The position numbers and the translations under genes are program-made. Under the pieces are notes generated by a model. That model ran no database searches, was not told the DNA's origin, and saw nothing but the letters and a program-made list of their open reading frames with translations. From assembly GCF_900188405.1 (NCBI RefSeq), contig NZ_FZOF01000015.1, forward strand, positions 62,001 through 126,000: a DNA stretch of 64,000 nt. Direction: 5' to 3'. Positions 31,991-41,690 of this stretch are shown here, one piece after another. This DNA is from Actinacidiphila glaucinigra (GTDB lineage Bacteria; Actinomycetota; Actinomycetes; Streptomycetales; Streptomycetaceae). Numbering within the stretch: the stretch's first letter is position 1; every line of letters starts with the position of its first letter.

Positions 31991-33889
31991 GTGGACTACT
32001 TGATCGGATGGCTCGTCCTCCTGCCGCTGCTGGGCGCCGGTGTGCTGCTCACCGGCGGGCGGAGGCTGGACCGTACGGGCCACTGGATCGGCACCGTGCT
32101 CGCGGGGTCGTCCTTCGTCGTCGCGGCGGTGCTCTTCTTCGACATGCTCGGTCGCAGCGGCGAGGACCGCGCGCTGCACTCGACCGCCTTCACCTGGATC
32201 TCCGTCGGGAGCTTCAAGGCGGACGTGGCCTTCCAGCTCGACCAGCTGTCGATGACCTTCGCCCTGCTGATCACCGGTGTGGGCACGCTCATCCACATCT
32301 ACTCGATCGGCTACATGGAGCACGACGAGCGGCGCCGCCGCTTCTTCGGCTACCTCAACCTCTTCCTCGCGGCGATGCTCCTGCTGGTCCTCGCCGACAA
32401 CTACCTGCTGCTGTACGTCGGCTGGGAGGGCGTGGGCCTCGCCTCGTACCTGCTGATCGGCTTCTGGCAGCACAAGCCGAGCGCGGCGACCGCGGCCAAG
32501 AAGGCCTTCATCGTCAACCGCGTCGGCGACGTCGGCCTGTCGATCGCGATCATGCTGATGTTCACCACCTTCGGCACCTTCACCTTCGGGCCGGTCCTCG
32601 GAGCGGTGGACGGCGCGGGTGAGGGAGTCCTCACCGGCATCGGCCTGATGCTGCTGCTCGCCGCCTGCGGCAAGTCGGCGCAGGTCCCGCTGCAGTCCTG
32701 GCTCGGCGACGCGATGGAGGGCCCGACCCCGGTCTCGGCCCTGATCCACGCGGCGACGATGGTGACCGCCGGCGTCTACCTGATCACCCGCTCCGGCGCG
32801 ATCTTCGACGCCGCGCCCACCGCCCAGGTGGCCGTGGTGACGGTCGGCGCGGTCACCCTCCTGTTCGGTGCGATCGTCGGTTGCGCGAAGGACGACATCA
32901 AGAAGGCCCTGGCCGGCTCGACGATGTCGCAGATCGGCTACATGGTGATGGCCGCGGGCCTCGGCCCGATCGGCTACGTCTTCGCGATCATGCACCTGGT
33001 CACCCACGGCTTCTTCAAGGCCGGGCTCTTCCTCGGCGCCGGATCGGTCATGCACGGCATGAACGACGAGGTGGACATGCGCAAGTACGGGGCCCTGCGG
33101 AAGTACATGCCGGTCACCTTCGTCACCTTCGGCCTCGGCTACCTGGCGATCATCGGCTTCCCGGGCCTGTCCGGCTTCTTCTCCAAGGACAAGATCATCG
33201 AGGCCGCCTTCGCCAAGGGCGGCACCGAGGGCTGGATCCTCGGCGGCGCGGCCCTGCTGGGCGCGGGGATCACCGCGTTCTACATGACCCGCGTGATGCT
33301 GATGACCTTCTTCGGCGAGAAGCGCTGGGAGCCGGACGCCGAGGGCCACGAGCCGCACCCGCACGAGTCGCCGAAGTCGATGACGATCCCGATGGTCGTC
33401 CTGGCCTTCGGCTCCGTCTTCGCCGGGTTCCTGTTCAGCTGGAACGAGGCCTTCGTGAAGTGGCTGGAGCCGGTCACCAGCTTCGAGGAGGCCCACCCGC
33501 CGATGGGCGCGGCGGCCGTCACCGGCGCCACGATGGTGGTGATGCTGCTCGGCGTGGGCCTCGCCTGGGCCATGTACGGGCGCCGCCCCGTCCCCTCCGT
33601 CGCCCCGCGCGCCAGCTGGCTCACCCGCGCCGCCCGGCGCGACCTGCTCCAGGACGACTTCAACCACGTCGCCCTGGTGCTGCCCGGCGAGTACCTCACC
33701 CGCGGGCTGGTCTACGTGGACCACAAGGGTGTGGACGGCGTCGTCAACGGCACCGCGGCCGCCGTCGGGGGCCTCTCCGGCCGGATGCGGCGTCTCCAGA
33801 ACGGTTATGTGCGCAGCTACGCCGTGTCGATGCTGGCGGGCACCGCGGTGCTGGTCGCCGCGACGCTGCTGATGAGGGGTGTTGCCTGA
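31991..33889 (+). CDS. nuoL: NADH-quinone oxidoreductase subunit NuoL
   Basis: The 632-residue antiporter-like subunit has about 16 helices. The key Glu lies in YVGWEGVGLASYLLIGFW (near residue 145), and the Lys path motif GKSAQVPLQSWLGDAMEGPT begins near residue 227. The C-terminal part contains the lateral amphipathic helix that spans the antiporter subunits. It is the distal proton channel. The GTG start lies 12 nt after nuoK, behind GGGGTAGCG. Confidence 0.96.
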   Translation: MDYLIGWLVLLPLLGAGVLLTGGRRLDRTGHWIGTVLAGSSFVVAAVLFFDMLGRSGEDRALHSTAFTWISVGSFKADVAFQLDQLSMTFALLITGVGTLIHIYSIGYMEHDERRRRFFGYLNLFLAAMLLLVLADNYLLLYVGWEGVGLASYLLIGFWQHKPSAATAAKKAFIVNRVGDVGLSIAIMLMFTTFGTFTFGPVLGAVDGAGEGVLTGIGLMLLLAACGKSAQVPLQSWLGDAMEGPTPVSALIHAATMVTAGVYLITRSGAIFDAAPTAQVAVVTVGAVTLLFGAIVGCAKDDIKKALAGSTMSQIGYMVMAAGLGPIGYVFAIMHLVTHGFFKAGLFLGAGSVMHGMNDEVDMRKYGALRKYMPVTFVTFGLGYLAIIGFPGLSGFFSKDKIIEAAFAKGGTEGWILGGAALLGAGITAFYMTRVMLMTFFGEKRWEPDAEGHEPHPHESPKSMTIPMVVLAFGSVFAGFLFSWNEAFVKWLEPVTSFEEAHPPMGAAAVTGATMVVMLLGVGLAWAMYGRRPVPSVAPRASWLTRAARRDLLQDDFNHVALVLPGEYLTRGLVYVDHKGVDGVVNGTAAAVGGLSGRMRRLQNGYVRSYAVSMLAGTAVLVAATLLMRGVA

Positions 33890-35484
33890 TGTCCTTCCCC
33901 CTGCTCACCCTGACCGCCGGCCTGCCGGCGCTCGGCGCGATCGCCACCGCCGCCGTGCCGGCGGCGCGGCGCGGGGCCGCCAAGTGGCTCGCGCTGGTCG
34001 TCTCGCTGGCGACGCTCGTGCTGGCCGCCATCGCCTTCGTACGCTTCGACCCGGGCGGGGCCCGGTACCAGCTCACCGAGTCCCATGCCTGGATCGCCGA
34101 CTTCGGGGTCCGCTACGAACTCGGCGTGGACGGCATCGCCGTCGCGCTCATCGGGCTGACCGCGCTGCTCGTACCGTTCGTCATCGCGGCGGGCTGGCAC
34201 GACGCCGACCCTCTGGAGGAGAAGAACCCCAACCGCCGCTGGCGGCCCACCCAGGGATTCTTCGCGCTGATCCTGCTGGTCGAGGCGATGGTGATCATCT
34301 CCTTCGAGGCCACGGACGTCTTCCTCTTCTACATCTTCTTCGAGGCCATGCTCATCCCGATGTACTTCCTCATCGGCGGCTTCGGGGACCGTGCCCACGA
34401 GCACGGCGAGGAGGAGGCGGCCCGTCAGCGCTCGTACGCCGCGGTGAAGTTCCTGCTCTACAACCTGGCCGGCGGACTGATCATGCTGGCCGCGGTCATC
34501 GGGCTGTACGCCGTCACCGCCGACCAGCTCGGCCAGGGCACCTTCTCCCTCCAGGAGATCCTGCAGGCCCGGGCGGCCGGCGAGCTCGACATGTCCACCA
34601 CCGCGGAACGCGCCCTGTTCCTGGGCTTCTTCTTCGCCTTCGCGGTCAAGGCCCCGCTGTTCCCGCTGCACACCTGGCTGCCCAACGCCATGGGCGAGGC
34701 CACGGCGCCGGTCGCGGTGCTCATCACCGCGGTCGTCGACAAGGTCGGCACCTTCGCGATGCTCCGCTTCTGCCTCCAGCTCTTCCCCGAGGCCAGCAAG
34801 TGGGCGACGCCGGCGATCCTGGTGCTGGCGCTGATCAGCATCGTCTACGGCGCCCTGCTCGCGGTCGGCCAGCGCGACATCAAGCGGCTGATCGCGTACG
34901 CGTCCATCTCCCACTTCGGCTTCATCATCCTGGGCATCTTCGCGATGACCTCCCAGGGCCAGGGCGGGGCGACGCTGTACATGGTCAACCACGGCATCTC
35001 CACCGCCGCGCTGATGCTGGTCGCCGGCTTCCTGATCTCCCGCCGCGGCTCCCGACTCATCGCGTCCTACGGCGGGGTGCAGAAGGTGGCCCCGGTGCTG
35101 GCCGGCACCTTCCTGATCGGCGGTCTGGCCACCCTGTCGCTGCCGGGGCTCGCGCCCTTCGTCAGCGAGTTCCTCGTCCTCGTCGGGACGTTCAGCCGCT
35201 ACCCGGCCGTCGGGATCATCGCCACCACCGGCATCGTCCTCGCCGCGCTGTACGTCCTCGTCCTCTACCAGCGGACGATGACCGGCCCGGTGAAGGCCGA
35301 GGTGCAGGGGATGCCCGACCTGAAGGTCCGGGAACTGGCCGTCGTGGCGCCGCTGATCGCGCTGCTGATCGTGCTCGGGGTGTACCCGAAGCCGCTGACC
35401 GACGTCGTCAACCCGGCGGTGCAGCAGACGCTCTCCGACGTGCACAAGACCGACCCCAAGCCGGCGCTGGAGGCATCCAAGTGA
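33889..35484 (+). CDS. nuoM: NADH-quinone oxidoreductase subunit NuoM
   Basis: The 531-residue antiporter-like subunit has 14 helices. The conserved Glu is in FYIFFEAMLIPMYFLIGGFG (about residues 144-163), and the Lys region is VKAPLFPLHTWLPNAMGEAT (about residues 252-271). It forms the middle proton channel. The stop of nuoL and the start of nuoM share one nucleotide (TGATG). Confidence 0.97.
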   Translation: MSFPLLTLTAGLPALGAIATAAVPAARRGAAKWLALVVSLATLVLAAIAFVRFDPGGARYQLTESHAWIADFGVRYELGVDGIAVALIGLTALLVPFVIAAGWHDADPLEEKNPNRRWRPTQGFFALILLVEAMVIISFEATDVFLFYIFFEAMLIPMYFLIGGFGDRAHEHGEEEAARQRSYAAVKFLLYNLAGGLIMLAAVIGLYAVTADQLGQGTFSLQEILQARAAGELDMSTTAERALFLGFFFAFAVKAPLFPLHTWLPNAMGEATAPVAVLITAVVDKVGTFAMLRFCLQLFPEASKWATPAILVLALISIVYGALLAVGQRDIKRLIAYASISHFGFIILGIFAMTSQGQGGATLYMVNHGISTAALMLVAGFLISRRGSRLIASYGGVQKVAPVLAGTFLIGGLATLSLPGLAPFVSEFLVLVGTFSRYPAVGIIATTGIVLAALYVLVLYQRTMTGPVKAEVQGMPDLKVRELAVVAPLIALLIVLGVYPKPLTDVVNPAVQQTLSDVHKTDPKPALEASK

Positions 35485-37133
35485 GCAGCACAGTTGCTGT
35501 CCACAGCCTGTGGACAACGGCGGCACCGCTCGCCGCCGACAAGATCAACGCGCCGAAGATCGAGTACGCCCAGCTCGCTCCGGTCCTGATCGTCTTCGGT
35601 GTGGCCATCCTGGGCATCCTCCTCGAGGCGTTCCTGCCGCGGCGGTTCCGCTACACCGGGCAGGTCGGCCTCGCGGTCGTCGGCATGGCCGCCGCCTTCG
35701 CCGCGGTCGTGGCGCTCGCGGCGGGCGGCTACGCCACGACGAAGGCGCACATCGCGGCCATGGGCGCGGTCGCCGTCGACGGCCCGGCCCTCTTCCTGCA
35801 GGGCACGATCCTGCTGGTGGGCATGGTCGGGGTGTTCACCTTCGCCGAGCGCCGGCTCGACCCCAAGGCGCACGGCCGGCACGTCGACTCCTTCGCCGCG
35901 CAGGGCTCCGCGGTGCCCGGCAGCGACCAGGAGAAGGACGCCGTCCGGGCCGGTTTCACCACCACGGAGGTCTTCCCGCTGCTGATGTTCGCCATCGGCG
36001 GCATGCTGATCTTCCCGGCGGCCAACGACCTGCTGACGCTCTTCGTGGCCCTGGAGGTCTTCTCCCTCCCGCTCTACCTGCTCTGCGCCCTCGCCCGGCG
36101 CCGCCGCCTGATGTCGCAGGAGGCGGCGGTCAAGTACTTCCTGCTGGGCGCCTTCTCCTCCGCCTTCCTGCTCTTCGGCATCGCCCTGCTCTACGGCTAC
36201 GCGGGCACCGTCTCCTACTCCGGCATCGCGTCGGTCGTCGACGGCACCGCCAAGCTCAACCCGGCACTGGCCGACTCCGCGGGCAACGACGCGCTGCTGC
36301 TGATCGGCGCCGCGCTGGTCGGCATGGGGCTGCTGTTCAAGGTGGGCGCCGTGCCGTTCCACATGTGGACGCCCGACGTCTACGAGGGCGCGCCGACCCC
36401 GGTCACCGGCTTCATGGCCGCGGCCACCAAGGTCGCCGCCTTTGGAGCGCTGCTGCGGCTGCTCTACGTGGTGCTGCCGGAGCTGCGCTGGGACTGGCGG
36501 CCGGTGCTGTGGGGCGTCGCGATCCTCACGATGCTGGTCGGCGCGATCGTGGCGGTCACCCAGACCGACGTGAAGCGCCTGCTCGCGTACTCCTCGATCG
36601 CGCACGCCGGGTTCATCCTGGCCGGTGTCATCGCGACCACGCCGGAGGGCGTCTCCTCGGTGCTCTTCTACCTGGCGGCGTACTCCTTCGTGACGCTGGG
36701 CGCCTTCGCGGTCGTCACGCTGGTGCGCGACGCCGGCGGGGAGGCCACGCACCTGTCGCGCTGGGCGGGCCTGGGCCGGCGTTCCCCGCTGGTGGCCGCG
36801 GTCTTCGCGATCTTCCTGCTCGCCTTCGCCGGCATCCCGCTGACCTCGGGCTTCGCCGGGAAGTTCGCGGTCTTCAGCGCCGCCGCGCAGGGCGGCGCGA
36901 TGCCGCTGGTGATCGTGGGTGTGATCTCGTCCGCCATCGCGGCGTTCTTCTACATCCGGGTCATCGTGCTGATGTTCTTCAGCGAGCCGAAGGCCGACGG
37001 CCCCACGGTCGCCGTGCCCTCGCCGCTGACGTCCACGGCCATCGCGGTCGGTGTGGCCGTCACCCTGGTGCTGGGCGTCGCGCCCCAGTACTTCCTGGAC
37101 CTCGCGAACCAGGCGGGCGTCTTCGTCCGCTGA
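35481..37133 (+). CDS. nuoN: NADH-quinone oxidoreductase subunit NuoN
   Basis: The 550-residue antiporter-like subunit is the last gene of the operon. Conserved features are the Glu in LFVALEVFSLPLYLLCALAR (about residues 183-202), and FKVGAVPFHMWTPDVYEGAP (about residues 286-305) with the channel Lys and His. The GTG start overlaps nuoM by 4 nt. Its first codons contain a perfect inverted pair of DnaA-box-like sequences (35497-35517). A strong terminator follows at 37152. Confidence 0.96.
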   Translation: MSSTVAVHSLWTTAAPLAADKINAPKIEYAQLAPVLIVFGVAILGILLEAFLPRRFRYTGQVGLAVVGMAAAFAAVVALAAGGYATTKAHIAAMGAVAVDGPALFLQGTILLVGMVGVFTFAERRLDPKAHGRHVDSFAAQGSAVPGSDQEKDAVRAGFTTTEVFPLLMFAIGGMLIFPAANDLLTLFVALEVFSLPLYLLCALARRRRLMSQEAAVKYFLLGAFSSAFLLFGIALLYGYAGTVSYSGIASVVDGTAKLNPALADSAGNDALLLIGAALVGMGLLFKVGAVPFHMWTPDVYEGAPTPVTGFMAAATKVAAFGALLRLLYVVLPELRWDWRPVLWGVAILTMLVGAIVAVTQTDVKRLLAYSSIAHAGFILAGVIATTPEGVSSVLFYLAAYSFVTLGAFAVVTLVRDAGGEATHLSRWAGLGRRSPLVAAVFAIFLLAFAGIPLTSGFAGKFAVFSAAAQGGAMPLVIVGVISSAIAAFFYIRVIVLMFFSEPKADGPTVAVPSPLTSTAIAVGVAVTLVLGVAPQYFLDLANQAGVFVR

Positions 37134-37151
37134 CCCCTCGCACGGCCCGAG

Positions 37152-37183
37152 CGCCCCGCGACCGGCTCCCCGGTCGCGGGGCG
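37152..37183 (+). terminator. Terminator of the nuoA-N operon
   Basis: A perfect 13-bp GC stem (arms 37152-37164 and 37171-37183, 6-nt loop) lies 19 nt after the nuoN stop. Confidence 0.85.
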
Positions 37184-37462
37184 TCGTGCTGCCGCAGTCC
37201 GGCCCGCCGGGGCCCGGCCACCGCGGCCCGTCACGGCCGCATCGCGCCAATTCGGTTCGCGCGCCGGCTTTCTGACCTGCGTTCGCCTGCGAAACCCCGA
37301 TGAATTCGGCCACTTGATGCCCGGGTGAACAGCTCTTCTCGATTGTCTAAAGAGTTCGCAATGTCCGGAAAAGTCTTGCAGTGGTGGTCAATTCGGGCTT
37401 AGCTTCCTTTCAGGTCACGGTCGGGAGGGGCCGATCAATACCGTGATCATTGGGGGGATTAC
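37184..37462 (+). promoter_or_regulatory. Promoter region of the ATP-grasp/flavoprotein unit
   Basis: No gene is present between the nuo terminator and 37463. The right part (37290-37420) is unusually A/T-rich for this genome. TTGCAG (37376-37381) and TAGCTT (37400-37405), spaced by 18 bp, are the best promoter hexamers. A GGGGGGAT ribosome site precedes the GTG start. Confidence 0.5.
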
Positions 37463-38722
37463 GTGGTGAAGTCCGCGTTCGCGGTCGACCCTGCCGTGCC
37501 GGGGCTGATCGTGAAGATCGGAAACTATCCGCTGCACCACGGTGGCGTGGGGGCGATCCGCAGCCTGGGGAGGCTCGGGGTCCCCATGTACGCCGTCACC
37601 GAGGACCGGCACACACCCGCCGCGGCCTCCCGCTACCTGCGGGGTCGCTTCGTCTGGCCGACCACCGGACTGGAGCCCGCGGAGCGCCTGGTCGAAGGGC
37701 TGTGCCGGATCGGCCGCCGGATCGGGCGCCCCACGGTGCTCATCCCGACCGACGAGGAGGCGGCCGTGCTCATCGCCGAGCACGCCGCCGAACTGGACGG
37801 CCTCTTCCTCTTCCCGCGCACCGACGACCCCGGGCTGTCCCGGCACCTGGCCAGCAAGCAGGGCCTGCACGAGCTGTGCGTCCGGCACGGGGTGCCGACC
37901 CCGCTGGCGGCCTTCCCCGACTCGCCGGAGGAGGTCGAGAAGTTCGCGGCGGACGCCCGCTTCCCGGTCGTCGCCAAGAACCGGGAGGCCTTCGAGCGGC
38001 GCCGTACACCCGCCGTGCCCGGCACCACCCGTATCGACGACGCCGAGGAGCTGCTGGCGCTGGCCCGCGGCTGGGGACCGAGACCCGGCGTGATCCTCCA
38101 GGAGTACCTGCCGCGCGAGGAGGCCGAGGACTGGATCGTGCACGCCTACTTCGGGGCCGCCGGGACGGAGCCCGTGCTCTTCACCGGCGTCAAGGTGCGT
38201 TCCTGGCCGCCGCACGCCGGAATGACGGCCTGCGCCTATGTGGTGGACAATCCGGAACTCGCCGCAATGGCCCGCCGTTTCTGCGCGGCCATCGGATTCC
38301 GGGGCATCGCCGACCTCGACTGGCGCTACGACCGCCGCGACGGCCGCTACAAACTGCTCGACTTCAATCCCCGCATGGGCGCCCAGTTCCGGCTCTTCGA
38401 ATCCGAGGCCGGGATCGACGTCGTCCGCGCGCAGCACCTCGACCTGACGGGACGGGAGATCCCCCGGGCGGGGCAACCGGAGGGCCGGCGTTTCGTCGTC
38501 GAGAACATCGACCTGCCCGCTCTCCTGGCCTACCGCCGCAGCGGCTACACCACGCCCCACGCACCCGCCCGCGCGGGCGCCACCGAGCTGGCCTGGCTGG
38601 CCGCCGACGACCTGAGGCCCTTCTTCACCATGCTCGCCCGCTTCGTACGGCCGGGCGCCCGGCACCTGATGCAGATGTACCGGTCACGACGTCGAACCGC
38701 GATGCGAAGGGAACACCCATGA
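37463..38722 (+). CDS. ATP-grasp family carboxylate-amine ligase
   Basis: The 419-residue protein has a pre-ATP-grasp Rossmann-like domain (residues 1-120) and a D-Ala-D-Ala-ligase-like ATP-grasp core. Visible elements are the phosphate-binding lysines in LASKQGLHELC (about residue 132) and FPVVAKNREAFE (about 172), ILQEYLPREEAEDWIVHAY (about residues 211-229) and the Mg-binding DFNPRMGAQFRL (about 300-311). The family forms acyl-phosphate intermediates and joins a carboxylate to an amine. The substrate is unknown. The start is GTG at 37463 or the next GTG at 37466. It overlaps the downstream flavoprotein by 4 nt, so the two work as a pair. Confidence 0.88.
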   Translation: MVKSAFAVDPAVPGLIVKIGNYPLHHGGVGAIRSLGRLGVPMYAVTEDRHTPAAASRYLRGRFVWPTTGLEPAERLVEGLCRIGRRIGRPTVLIPTDEEAAVLIAEHAAELDGLFLFPRTDDPGLSRHLASKQGLHELCVRHGVPTPLAAFPDSPEEVEKFAADARFPVVAKNREAFERRRTPAVPGTTRIDDAEELLALARGWGPRPGVILQEYLPREEAEDWIVHAYFGAAGTEPVLFTGVKVRSWPPHAGMTACAYVVDNPELAAMARRFCAAIGFRGIADLDWRYDRRDGRYKLLDFNPRMGAQFRLFESEAGIDVVRAQHLDLTGREIPRAGQPEGRRFVVENIDLPALLAYRRSGYTTPHAPARAGATELAWLAADDLRPFFTMLARFVRPGARHLMQMYRSRRRTAMRREHP

Positions 38723-39927
38723 CGACGCCCGTTGCCGTGATCGGCGCCGGCCCGTACGGTCTGTCCACCACCGCACACCTGCGCGAACGGGGCGTCCCCG
38801 TGCGCACCTTCGGCGAACCCATGGTCAGCTGGCGGGAGAACATGCCCTCCGCCATGGTGCTGAAGTCCACCCCCGCCGCCTCCGACATCTCCGCCGCCCG
38901 GCCCGGTCACACCCTGCGCGACTTCTGCCTGGACGCCGGGGAGCGGCCGCTGGTCACCGACTGGGACCTCGTCCCCGCCGAGACCTTCGTCCGCTACGGC
39001 CACTGGTTCCAGGAGCGGCTCGTCCCCGATCTGGAGCAGGTCAGGGTGGTCTCCGTGGACCGGGCCGCCGGCGGGGGCTTCGAGCTCAAGCTGGACTCCG
39101 GCGAGCAGTTCCGGGCCCGGGCGGTCGTCGTCGCCAGCGGGCTGCACGGCTTCGCGTACACGCCCGGCGTGCTGCGCCGCGTCACCCCGGACGGGCCGTC
39201 CGCGGCCGGGCCCGTCTCGCACAGCTCCCAGCACACCGACCCGGGCCGGCTCGCCGGACGCGAGGTGGTCGTCGTCGGCGCCGGGCAGTCGGCCCTGGAG
39301 GGCGCGGCGCTGCTCGCCGAGGCGGGCGCCACCGTACGGCTGCTGGCCCGTGGACGGCGCGCCGTGGGCTTCGGCGCCCCGCCGGACCGCCAGCCGCGCC
39401 TGCGGCCGGAGTCGCCCTTCGGGCGGGCCTGGTCCCTGTACGCCTTCAGCTACCACGCCCAGTACTTCCGCGGCCTGCCCGCGCCCCTGCGGCTGCACCT
39501 CGTACGCCGCGTACTGGGCCCGCTGGGCGCCTGGTGGCTGCGCGAGCGCTTCGAGGGCAAGGTCGCCGTCAGCGAGGGCCACACGCTGCGCAGCGCCCGC
39601 GTGGACGAGGACGGCAAGGTCGTGCTGTCCACCGCCGCGCCCGGCGGCCGCGCGGCCGAGTTCCGCGCCGACCACGTGATGGCCGCCACCGGCTACCGCG
39701 TCGACCTGGAGGCGCTGGAATTCCTCGGCCCCGAGCTGCGCGCCGAGCTCGCCCGCACCGGCGGCTCGCCCCGGCTGGGCGCCGACTTCGGTTCCTCCGT
39801 CCCGGGGATGTACTTCACCGGGCTGCCCGCCGCGGCCACCTTCGGGCCGGTGCTGCGCTTCGTGTGCGGCACGGAGTGGGCCTCGCCGCGACTGGCGGCG
39901 GCGGTGGCGAAGGCGTACGGGCGCTAG
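38719..39927 (+). CDS. FAD/NAD(P)-binding oxidoreductase (monooxygenase-like)
   Basis: The 402-residue protein starts with a dinucleotide-binding motif VIGAGPYGLSTTAHL (about residues 6-20). A second motif VVVGAGQSALEGAALLAEAG lies near residues 181-200 and an ATGYRVDLEAL segment near 320-330. This two-motif arrangement is that of flavin monooxygenases and N-hydroxylases, and the GPYGLS form is common in the lysine/ornithine N-hydroxylase-like group. No substrate can be assigned. The ATG overlaps the stop of the ATP-grasp gene. A terminator-like hairpin follows. Confidence 0.85.
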   Translation: MTTPVAVIGAGPYGLSTTAHLRERGVPVRTFGEPMVSWRENMPSAMVLKSTPAASDISAARPGHTLRDFCLDAGERPLVTDWDLVPAETFVRYGHWFQERLVPDLEQVRVVSVDRAAGGGFELKLDSGEQFRARAVVVASGLHGFAYTPGVLRRVTPDGPSAAGPVSHSSQHTDPGRLAGREVVVVGAGQSALEGAALLAEAGATVRLLARGRRAVGFGAPPDRQPRLRPESPFGRAWSLYAFSYHAQYFRGLPAPLRLHLVRRVLGPLGAWWLRERFEGKVAVSEGHTLRSARVDEDGKVVLSTAAPGGRAAEFRADHVMAATGYRVDLEALEFLGPELRAELARTGGSPRLGADFGSSVPGMYFTGLPAAATFGPVLRFVCGTEWASPRLAAAVAKAYGR

Positions 39928-40401
39928 GCGCGTTCCGGCGCGTCTTCGTACGTTACGGCGCGTTCCGGCGCGTCCCGGCGCACGGCCATCCACGGCGCGG
40001 CGCCCCGCACTTGGCGGGGGCCGCGCCGTTCGCCGTGTGCGCCGGGGCCTGCGGCGGGGCGGGCATGGGGGCCGGGCATGGGGGGGGCGGCTCCCGGGGA
40101 AGGCGGGACAACGGCGCAGGTACCTCGCGGAGGCCGCCGCGGGTGCCTCGTGAGGGGATGTCCGGGGCGGCGGTGGGGCCCGCGGATGGGCGCGGGAGCC
40201 GGTCTGGGGGCCGGTGGTGGGCCCGGTGCGGGCCGGGCGCGGGCCGCGAAAGTCCGGCCGCACACGCGGGCAAAACCGGGCGTAGTGGCCCGAGGGGGCC
40301 ATGCCCTCGCAGTGATCGAGAGGCGACCGGTTACGCTGCCGGTGTAGTAAAGCGCCACGCCGCAAGCCGCAGAAGCGATCTCAGCGACAGGAGAATCCCA
40401 G
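39928..40401. other. 474-bp intergenic region before the polyprenyl synthase gene
   Basis: No supported gene is present. It begins with an 18-bp direct repeat (GGCGCGTTCCGGCGCGTC at 39927-39944 and 39957-39974, period 30 bp), then a hairpin (39993-40028), then G-rich sequence. The last 60 bp should carry the promoter of the polyprenyl synthase gene, where GTAGTA near 40345 is a weak -10 candidate. Confidence 0.55.
39993..40028 (+). terminator. Hairpin after the flavoprotein gene
   Basis: An almost perfect 15-bp stem with one bulge (CGGCGCGG-CGCCCCGC pairing with GCGGGGGCCGCGCCG) and a 5-nt loop. Confidence 0.6.
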
Positions 40402-41424
40402 GTGACGACCGTCGTCGGGCCCTTCGGGCTGAGCGTAATGGACGAGGACCTCGAGTCAGGGATCCGGGCCGGGCTGTCCGCCGTCGAGGAAGGCCTCATG
40501 GAGGCCACCAAGAGCGATGTGCGGTTCATCACGGAGGCGGCCCGCCACCTCGTGCACGCGGGCGGGAAGCGGTTCCGTCCCCTGCTGGTGCTGCTGGCCG
40601 CCCAGTTCGGCGATCCGCACGCGCCCGGCATCGTGCCGTCGGCCGTGGTGGTGGAGCTGACGCACCTGGCGACGCTGTACCACGACGACGTCATGGACGA
40701 GGCCGAGGTGCGGCGCGGCGTACCGAGCGCCAACGCCCGCTGGGACAACTCGGTGGCCGTGCTGACCGGCGACTTCCTCTTCTCCAAGGCCTCGCACATA
40801 CTGGCCGACCTCGGGCCGGAGGCCGTACGCATCCAGGCCGAGGCCTTCGAGCGGCTGGTCACCGGGCAGATCCTGGAGACCGTCGGCCCGCGCGACGGAC
40901 GCGACCCGATCGACCACTACCTGGAAGTCATCGCCGGCAAGACGAGCTCGCTGATCGCCGTCTCGTGCCGCTTCGGCGCGATGATGTCCGGCGCCGACGA
41001 GAGCGTCGTCGACATCATCACCCAGTTCGGGGAGCGCATCGGCACGGCCTTCCAGCTCGCCGACGACGTGCTGGACATCGCGAGCGACTCGCACGAGTCC
41101 GGCAAGACCCCGGGCACGGACCTGCGCGAGGGCGTGCCGACCCTGCCGGTCCTGCACCTGCGTGCGGCCGTGGCCAAGGCGGGCGACTTCGCGTCGGCGG
41201 ACGACCTGCGGCTGTGCGAACTGCTGGACGGCGATCTGACGGACGACCGGCGGCACGCCGAGGCGCTGGCGCTGCTGCGCGCCCACCCGGCGCTGGCCCA
41301 GGCCCGGCGCGACACCGTGCGCTACGCGGACGAGGCGCGGGCCCTGCTGGCACCGCTGCCCGACTGCGCCGCCAAGCAGGCCCTGGAGGGCCTCTGCGAC
41401 GCCGTGGTGCACCGCGCGGGCTAG
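40402..41424 (+). CDS. Long-chain polyprenyl diphosphate synthase
   Basis: The 340-residue trans-prenyltransferase has both Asp-rich Mg sites: HDDVMDEA (D95, D96, D99) and LADDVLD (D221, D222, D225). GGKRFRP lies upstream and a lysine pocket (GKTSS) lies between them. The residues before the first motif are small (ATLYH), which is typical of long-chain (C35-C45) synthases. The product is probably the menaquinone side chain, used by MqnP at 1845; exact chain length cannot be read from sequence. Start is GTG behind AGGAGA. It follows a 474-bp non-coding gap, so it likely has its own promoter. Confidence 0.93.
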   Translation: MTTVVGPFGLSVMDEDLESGIRAGLSAVEEGLMEATKSDVRFITEAARHLVHAGGKRFRPLLVLLAAQFGDPHAPGIVPSAVVVELTHLATLYHDDVMDEAEVRRGVPSANARWDNSVAVLTGDFLFSKASHILADLGPEAVRIQAEAFERLVTGQILETVGPRDGRDPIDHYLEVIAGKTSSLIAVSCRFGAMMSGADESVVDIITQFGERIGTAFQLADDVLDIASDSHESGKTPGTDLREGVPTLPVLHLRAAVAKAGDFASADDLRLCELLDGDLTDDRRHAEALALLRAHPALAQARRDTVRYADEARALLAPLPDCAAKQALEGLCDAVVHRAG

Positions 41425-41690
41425 CGGAGCCCGGCACCCGTTCCCGGCGTCCACGCGGCCCGTGCGGCCCGTGTGTCCACGGGGGTGCGGGACACCTCTG
41501 CCCTGAGCTGTTGTCAGGGGACGTCATCCCAGAGGTGTACGCCGAGTTGATCCCGGCGGGCGATGCGCCCGAGCGGCCGGATTGATGGGATAAGAGGCAC
41601 CACCACACGGCGGATCGGGTGACAATGGCCCGAGGTGGACGATTGCGATGCTGACGGGAACCCGCCGTTGACAACGGAGGTAGGGACGTA

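Noticed and set aside
40078..40347. An 89-codon open frame upstream of the polyprenyl synthase
   Set aside because: It is Gly/Arg-rich, has no ribosome site, and lies in G-rich intergenic DNA with no recognisable domain.
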